NCBI RefSeq assembly: GCF_002387245.1 | Contig: NZ_DGLD01000016.1 | Coordinates: forward strand, 1 to 64,000 | Source: Brevundimonas sp. UBA4553 | GTDB taxonomy: Bacteria; Pseudomonadota; Alphaproteobacteria; Caulobacterales; Caulobacteraceae | Reading direction: 5' to 3' | DNA length: 64,000 nt | The notes under the pieces: model-generated | Databases searched by the model: none | Told to the model about the DNA's origin: nothing | Seen by the model: only the letters and a program-made list of their open reading frames with translations | Part shown: positions 60,601 to 64,000 of the stretch, in pieces | Position numbering within the stretch: the first letter of the stretch is position 1 | Layout: every line of letters starts with the position of its first letter | Translations under genes and position numbers: made by a program

Positions 60601-60753
60601 AAGAAGCGGGTGGCCCGCTTCGATCACCCGGAAACCCCCTACGTCTCATGGGCCGCGCCCCAGTTCATGGGCAACTACGGCGGCAACTACGACCATCTGG
60701 CCCGCGTCTGGGAATGGCACGTGGTCGGCGGCGAAGAAGGCGACAGCGAATGA
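57673..60753 (+). CDS. addB: Double-strand break repair protein AddB (alphaproteobacterial type)
   Basis: A 1026-residue subunit of the AddAB helicase-nuclease, which processes DNA ends for RecA loading. The N-terminal helicase-like part has ILLPNRRAARAFSSAL and a central helicase-like core. The C-terminal nuclease domain has IMDFKTGG, whose Asp898 and Lys900 match the RecB-nuclease D-x-K pattern. The iron-sulfur cysteines of some AddB proteins are not obvious. The start overlaps murU, and the stop overlaps the addA ATG. Confidence 0.93.
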   Translation: MSTGGRFDPFAGTGPRWRAVPAWRPFLEDLAAGVLDWLGDQTPETLTDATILLPNRRAARAFSSALGKLAGDRPVLLPQVRPLGDLEEDEPPFAPGELGLDLPPAIAPLTRRFEMARMIVEEFEPGMKPLRALEMADALSGFLDSCQLEEVSDLSRIAGLAEQDLAAHWQDSARFLGLAVEAWPKRLEALGLVDSAWRRATLLRRLADAWDARPPQQPVIAAGSTGTVPAAADVLAAVARAPQGVVVLPGLDLDLADGVWDRIDDQHPQAALKALLTRADISRDQVRPWFKPAIAPRVEARGLARQRLINEALRPAEATDDWRAEIARLRADAAEAGQAADPIAEGLKGLSALSVRAEEEAATAIALLMRETLETPGQTCALVTPDLDLSRRVEARLARWNIIPDASTGAPLSRMSAGVLVDLCARFIESPLKPQTLLGLIKHPLTRLDLGDTSLPDAASALEEHALRGPRPRDWAEIQTRLLKAAEPGRGGQPLPEWKSARLSGARALAARLETLSAEALSVFTPTAAPDVAARALTALIEALAGQNAWAGPDGEAAASLLSALIDGGGSLGAVSRADFAALTAGLLGEETVRTGGATHPRLRILGAIEARLTRADRMILAGLEEGVWPRPAPVDPFLSRPMRKALDLPTPERRLGQTAQDFVQAACADEAVLIHCERRGGQPAVRSRWLWRLEMLTRGADAPATPVAIPAPEGLAEWTRALDAPPPGPARFAPRPAPKPPVERRPRSLYVTRIERWVRDPYAIYAQWVLGLNIMDRPGASAEAMARGNAVHKAIERMTLMWPHVLPDNCEAQIEQLLIEELTAHGFEDAAMARETPLARNCARWLAGFEAERRARGVNLLIEQQGTMTFDAPAGPFTMKAYADRIEVGASAAAIMDFKTGGVPSGKQVKAGFAPQLTLTAAILADGGFKDTNGPVPADELTYVRVVGRKKAGEVAVRASGPEAAALGEAALEGLKKRVARFDHPETPYVSWAAPQFMGNYGGNYDHLARVWEWHVVGGEEGDSE

Positions 60754-63700
60754 ACATCGCCACTCCGCAGATGCGCCCCGATCCGCAGATCCGCGCCGCC
60801 GATCCGGCCCTGTCGGTCTTCGTCACCGCCAACGCCGGGTCGGGCAAGACCACCACCCTGGTCAGCCGCGTGGCCCGTCTGCTGCTGGGCGGGGCCGGGG
60901 CCTCGGCCATCCTCTGCGTCACCTACACCAAGGCCGCCGCCGCCGAGATGCAGGCCCGCCTGTTCGACACCCTGGGCAAGTGGGCGGTCATGGACGACGC
61001 CGCCCTGTCCGCCGAATTGGCCAAGCTGGACGCCAGCGATCCCGCGTCCCTCAACCCCGCCCGTCTGTCCGAGGCGCGCCGCCTGTTCGCCCGCGCGCTA
61101 GAGACGCCCGGCGGGCTGAAGATCCAGACCATCCACGCCTTCTGCGAAAAGCTGCTGCGTCGCTTCCCCATCGAGGCCGGCGTCTCGCCGCGCTTCACTG
61201 TGCTGGAAGACGAGGCCGCCATCGCCCTCAGCCACGCCGCGCGCGAGGAACTGGCCCGCGCCGCGCTGCGCGATCCCGACGGCCCGGTGGGTCAGGCCTA
61301 CAGCCATTTCGCCGTCGAGCTGGACTGGGGCCGGTTCGAGAGCCTGCTGGCCATGATCGAGGCCCGGCGCGCCGACCTGACCGACTATGTCGCCCGCGTC
61401 GGCGACGGCGCCGCCCCCGGCTCCCACGCCCTGACCGGCGCCGATCCCGACCAGACGCCCGACGATATCGAGGTCGACTTCACCCGTTGGCTGGATCGGG
61501 GCGAGGTCCGCCGCATGGCCGAACTGATGGCCACCGGCGCCAAGACCGACAAGGACCGCGCCGCAGAACTGTTCCACGCCCTCGATCATGAGTGGAGCTT
61601 CCACGGCCTAGGCGTCGTTTTCCTGACCGGCAAGGGCGAGGCGCGCAAGTCGATGGCGACCAAGCAGGCCCCGCCCGACGCGGGCGGCTGGCTGACTGAC
61701 CTTCAGGGCAAATATCTCGCCACGCTGGACGTGGTGCGCGCCGCCAAGGTCGCCGCCGACACCATCAAGCTGCTGACGCTCGCCGTGGCCCACGCCGCCT
61801 TCTACGAGGCCGCCAAGGCCGAGCGCGGGGCGCTGGATTTCTCGGATCTGGTGGCGAAAACCGTCGACCTGCTGACCGAACGCTCGACCGCCGCCTGGGT
61901 GCTGTACAAGCTGGACGGCGGCATCGACCACGTCCTGATCGACGAGGCTCAGGACACGGCGCCCGAGCAATGGGCCATCATGCGCGCCCTGACCGGCGAG
62001 TTCTTTTCGGGCGAGGCGACCGACCGCACCGTCTTCGCCGTGGGCGACGAAAAGCAGTCGATCTACTCCTTCCAGGGCGCCCGGCCCGAACGCCTGCGTC
62101 AGGAAGCCCAGGTCTATGACGCCCTGATCACCGCCTCCGGCTCCGCCTTCGAGGGTGTGCCGCTGGAGACCTCCTATCGCTCGACCGAGGACGTCCTCGC
62201 CTTCGTCGATCACGCCTTCACTGATCCCGAACGCACCCGCGCCCTGGTCGGCGAGGCCGGCGACATCCCCCGCCACCTGCCCGCCCGCGTCGGCCAACGC
62301 GGCAGCGTCGACCTCTGGCCCCTCTTCATGGACGAGGCCCCGCCCGAGCGCGACGCCTGGGACGATCCCGTCGATCAGGAAGGCGTGGCGGGCGCGCGCA
62401 AACGCATGGCCGCCGCCCTGGCCCAGGAGATCAGGCGGCAGGTCGAAACCGGCGCCACGGTCTATGACCGCAACACGCGCAAGCCGCGCGCCAGCGGTTA
62501 TGGCGACTTCCTCATCCTGGTCCGCCGCCGCGACTCCACCTTTGAAGAGATCATCCGCGCCCTGAAGAGCGCGGGCGTGCCCGTCGCCGGGGCCGACCGC
62601 CTTAAGCTCAGCAGCCACATCGTCTTTGACGACCTCAAGGCCCTGGCTCGCTTCGCCCTCTTCCCCGGCGACGACCTGTCGTTGGCCGAAGTGCTGCGCA
62701 GCCCGTTCTGCGACGTCGACGAGGCCTCGCTCTATGATCTGGCCGGGCGCGAGAAGCGTCAGGGCCTGTGGCGTGAACTGAAGACCCGCGCCGACGAACG
62801 CCCCGAATGGCGCCGGGCGCTGGAGCTGTGCCTGACCGCCCGCGGCGCGCGCGACGGTGCCCCCTTCGCCTTCTTCTCCACCCTGCTCAACCGGGTGGAC
62901 GACACCGGCGCCTCGGGCCGCGCCCGCGTCCTGACCCGCTTGGGCCGCGAGGCCGAAGAGGCCGTCGACGAGACCCTCAATCAGGTGCTGGCCGCCGAGA
63001 ACCGGGGCGGGATCGATCTCGAAACCTGTCTGGCCCTGCTGGAAGCCGCCGACGTCGAGGTGAAGCGCGAACTGGAAGGCCCGCGCGGCGAGGTCCGCGT
63101 CATGACCGTCCACGGCGCCAAGGGGCTGGAGGCGCCCGTCGTCATCCTGCCCGACACCACCATGAAGGCGAAAGCGCAAGGGCCGAGCCTGATGCCGGTT
63201 GCGCTCGACGCCATCGGCATGGGCGACGGCGAGGCCTGGCTGATGTGCCCCGGCTCCAAGGGCGATGACTGCGCCGCCTCCGAGGCCGCCCGCGCCGCGC
63301 GCGAGGCGCGGGTCAGCGACGAGTCGCTGCGCCTGCTCTACGTCGCCCTGACCCGCGCCCGCGACCGCGTCATCGTCATGGGCCGCGGCTCCAAACGCTC
63401 GCCAGAGCCCGGCGACTGGTGGTCGGTCATCGAAGAGACCTTCAACCGTCTCGGCGACGAAGTGCGCACGCTCGACAACAATGTCCGCCGCTACGGCGTC
63501 GATCTTGACGTCCTGCCCGCCGTCAGAGCCGTAGCCGAGCACCGCCCCGAGGCCCCCGACTGGACGCGCGTCACGCCCGCCCGCGACGCCGCCGCCCGCT
63601 TCGCCTCGCCGTCGCAGATGCAGGAGCAGAAGCGCATCCCCGCCCCCTCCCCGCTGGCGCGCGGCGAAGGCCTTGGCGCCGGTCTGGGCCGCTTCCGACG

Positions 63701-64000
63701 CGGCGACCTGATCCACCGCCTGCTGGAACGCCTGCCGGACATCGCCCCGCTCGACCGACCCGACGCCGCCGTGCGGATGCTAGCCCGCGAACGCGACCTG
63801 TCGGACGATCAACGCGCCGAGATGATCGGGGCAGCCTTCGCCGTGCTGGACGACGACCGCTTCGCGCCCGTCTTTGGCCCCGGCTCGCGCGCCGAGGTGG
63901 CCGTGACCGGCTCCTCGCCTGACCTGCCCCCCGGCGTCTCCATTTCGGGCCGCATCGACCGGCTGGTGGTCACGCCCGAGCGTGTGATGGTGGTGGACTT
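60750..64000 (+). CDS. addA: Double-strand break repair helicase AddA, cut by right window edge
   Basis: The open frame runs to the window end and covers about 1083 codons. It is a UvrD-type helicase: Walker A ANAGSGKT (27-34), LKIQTIHAFCEKLLRRFP, DHVLIDEAQDTAPEQW, VGDEKQSIYSFQGARPE and VMTVHGAKGLEAPVVIL. LRLLYVALTRARDRV completes the helicase part. The last visible residues RIDRLVVTPERVMVVDF begin the C-terminal RecB-like nuclease motif. The ATG overlaps the addB stop. Confidence 0.95.
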   Translation, partial: MNIATPQMRPDPQIRAADPALSVFVTANAGSGKTTTLVSRVARLLLGGAGASAILCVTYTKAAAAEMQARLFDTLGKWAVMDDAALSAELAKLDASDPASLNPARLSEARRLFARALETPGGLKIQTIHAFCEKLLRRFPIEAGVSPRFTVLEDEAAIALSHAAREELARAALRDPDGPVGQAYSHFAVELDWGRFESLLAMIEARRADLTDYVARVGDGAAPGSHALTGADPDQTPDDIEVDFTRWLDRGEVRRMAELMATGAKTDKDRAAELFHALDHEWSFHGLGVVFLTGKGEARKSMATKQAPPDAGGWLTDLQGKYLATLDVVRAAKVAADTIKLLTLAVAHAAFYEAAKAERGALDFSDLVAKTVDLLTERSTAAWVLYKLDGGIDHVLIDEAQDTAPEQWAIMRALTGEFFSGEATDRTVFAVGDEKQSIYSFQGARPERLRQEAQVYDALITASGSAFEGVPLETSYRSTEDVLAFVDHAFTDPERTRALVGEAGDIPRHLPARVGQRGSVDLWPLFMDEAPPERDAWDDPVDQEGVAGARKRMAAALAQEIRRQVETGATVYDRNTRKPRASGYGDFLILVRRRDSTFEEIIRALKSAGVPVAGADRLKLSSHIVFDDLKALARFALFPGDDLSLAEVLRSPFCDVDEASLYDLAGREKRQGLWRELKTRADERPEWRRALELCLTARGARDGAPFAFFSTLLNRVDDTGASGRARVLTRLGREAEEAVDETLNQVLAAENRGGIDLETCLALLEAADVEVKRELEGPRGEVRVMTVHGAKGLEAPVVILPDTTMKAKAQGPSLMPVALDAIGMGDGEAWLMCPGSKGDDCAASEAARAAREARVSDESLRLLYVALTRARDRVIVMGRGSKRSPEPGDWWSVIEETFNRLGDEVRTLDNNVRRYGVDLDVLPAVRAVAEHRPEAPDWTRVTPARDAAARFASPSQMQEQKRIPAPSPLARGEGLGAGLGRFRRGDLIHRLLERLPDIAPLDRPDAAVRMLARERDLSDDQRAEMIGAAFAVLDDDRFAPVFGPGSRAEVAVTGSSPDLPPGVSISGRIDRLVVTPERVMVVD

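Noticed and set aside
61608..63716. Long open frame of 702 codons on the minus strand
   Set aside because: It is antisense to addA, whose helicase motifs are clear in the plus frame. High GC gives long shadow frames here.
1..64000. CRISPR arrays, rRNA operons, prophage or complete insertion sequences
   Set aside because: I saw no regular spaced direct repeats, no rRNA sequence and no transposase. The only mobile-type gene is the recombinase end at the left edge.

Overview
This is a high-GC, densely coded chromosomal window from an alphaproteobacterium, most likely Caulobacterales and probably Brevundimonas-like. I infer this from the Caulobacter-style pilA-cpaABCDEF-tadBC cluster, alphaproteobacterial-type AddAB, an AmgK-MurU peptidoglycan recycling pair, heavy use of short ATGA/GTGA stop-start overlaps, and many secreted peptidases. 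The genus is an inference, since no rRNA or species marker lies in the window.

Layout. At 1-577 lie the C-terminal end of a serine recombinase, a doubtful small ORF and a leader with repeated AGGTGA boxes. TadE and TadG pilus genes follow (578-2639), then an M23 murein endopeptidase. Bases 4359-8959 carry a ydbH-ynbE-ydbL intermembrane lipid-transport operon with two small envelope genes behind it. Bases 9039-12188 hold an acyltransferase, a CHAP-domain protein, tryptophan 2,3-dioxygenase and a four-helix-bundle protein. On the minus strand, 12268-22337 has rplS-trmD, a DUF885 peptidase, a ThDP enzyme, truA-fmt-small ORF-def, a thioesterase and a patatin, with two small plus-strand genes between. 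Bases 22426-31590 are mixed housekeeping: a DUF1624 membrane protein, tRNA-Arg(CCG), a DUF885 lipoprotein, an MFS transporter with a cupin, dapE, RidA, an M20 hydrolase, a ferredoxin-like protein and an SRPBCC protein.

Bases 31594-40854 are the complete minus-strand Flp/Tad pilus operon. In transcription order it runs pilin, CpaA, CpaB, CpaC, CpaD, CpaE, CpaF/TadA, TadB, TadC. Divergent from it (41139-42645) are a stand-alone secretin-N-domain protein and two TadE-like minor pilins. Bases 42642-54487 hold pabB, a tyrosine phosphatase, an autoregulator with its membrane partner and a strong palindromic operator, a methyltransferase, AMP nucleosidase, an alpha/beta hydrolase and two tandem S9 peptidases.

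From 54585 to the right edge, one tightly overlapping plus-strand operon encodes a lysophospholipid acyltransferase-like protein, TsaE, AmgK, MurU, AddB and AddA (cut by the window end).

Functional themes are Tad-pilus assembly, envelope and peptidoglycan maintenance, peptide scavenging by several secreted peptidases, and DNA repair. I see no CRISPR array, prophage, complete insertion sequence or rRNA operon. The most interesting unexplained signals are regulatory. They are a hairpin that could hide the tadE ribosome-binding site (552-570), a 25-bp palindrome before the HTH regulator operon (45758-45782), a 9-bp inverted repeat over the promoter start of a small secreted protein (49774-49799), and three convergent gene pairs that share one CTAG as both stop codons.
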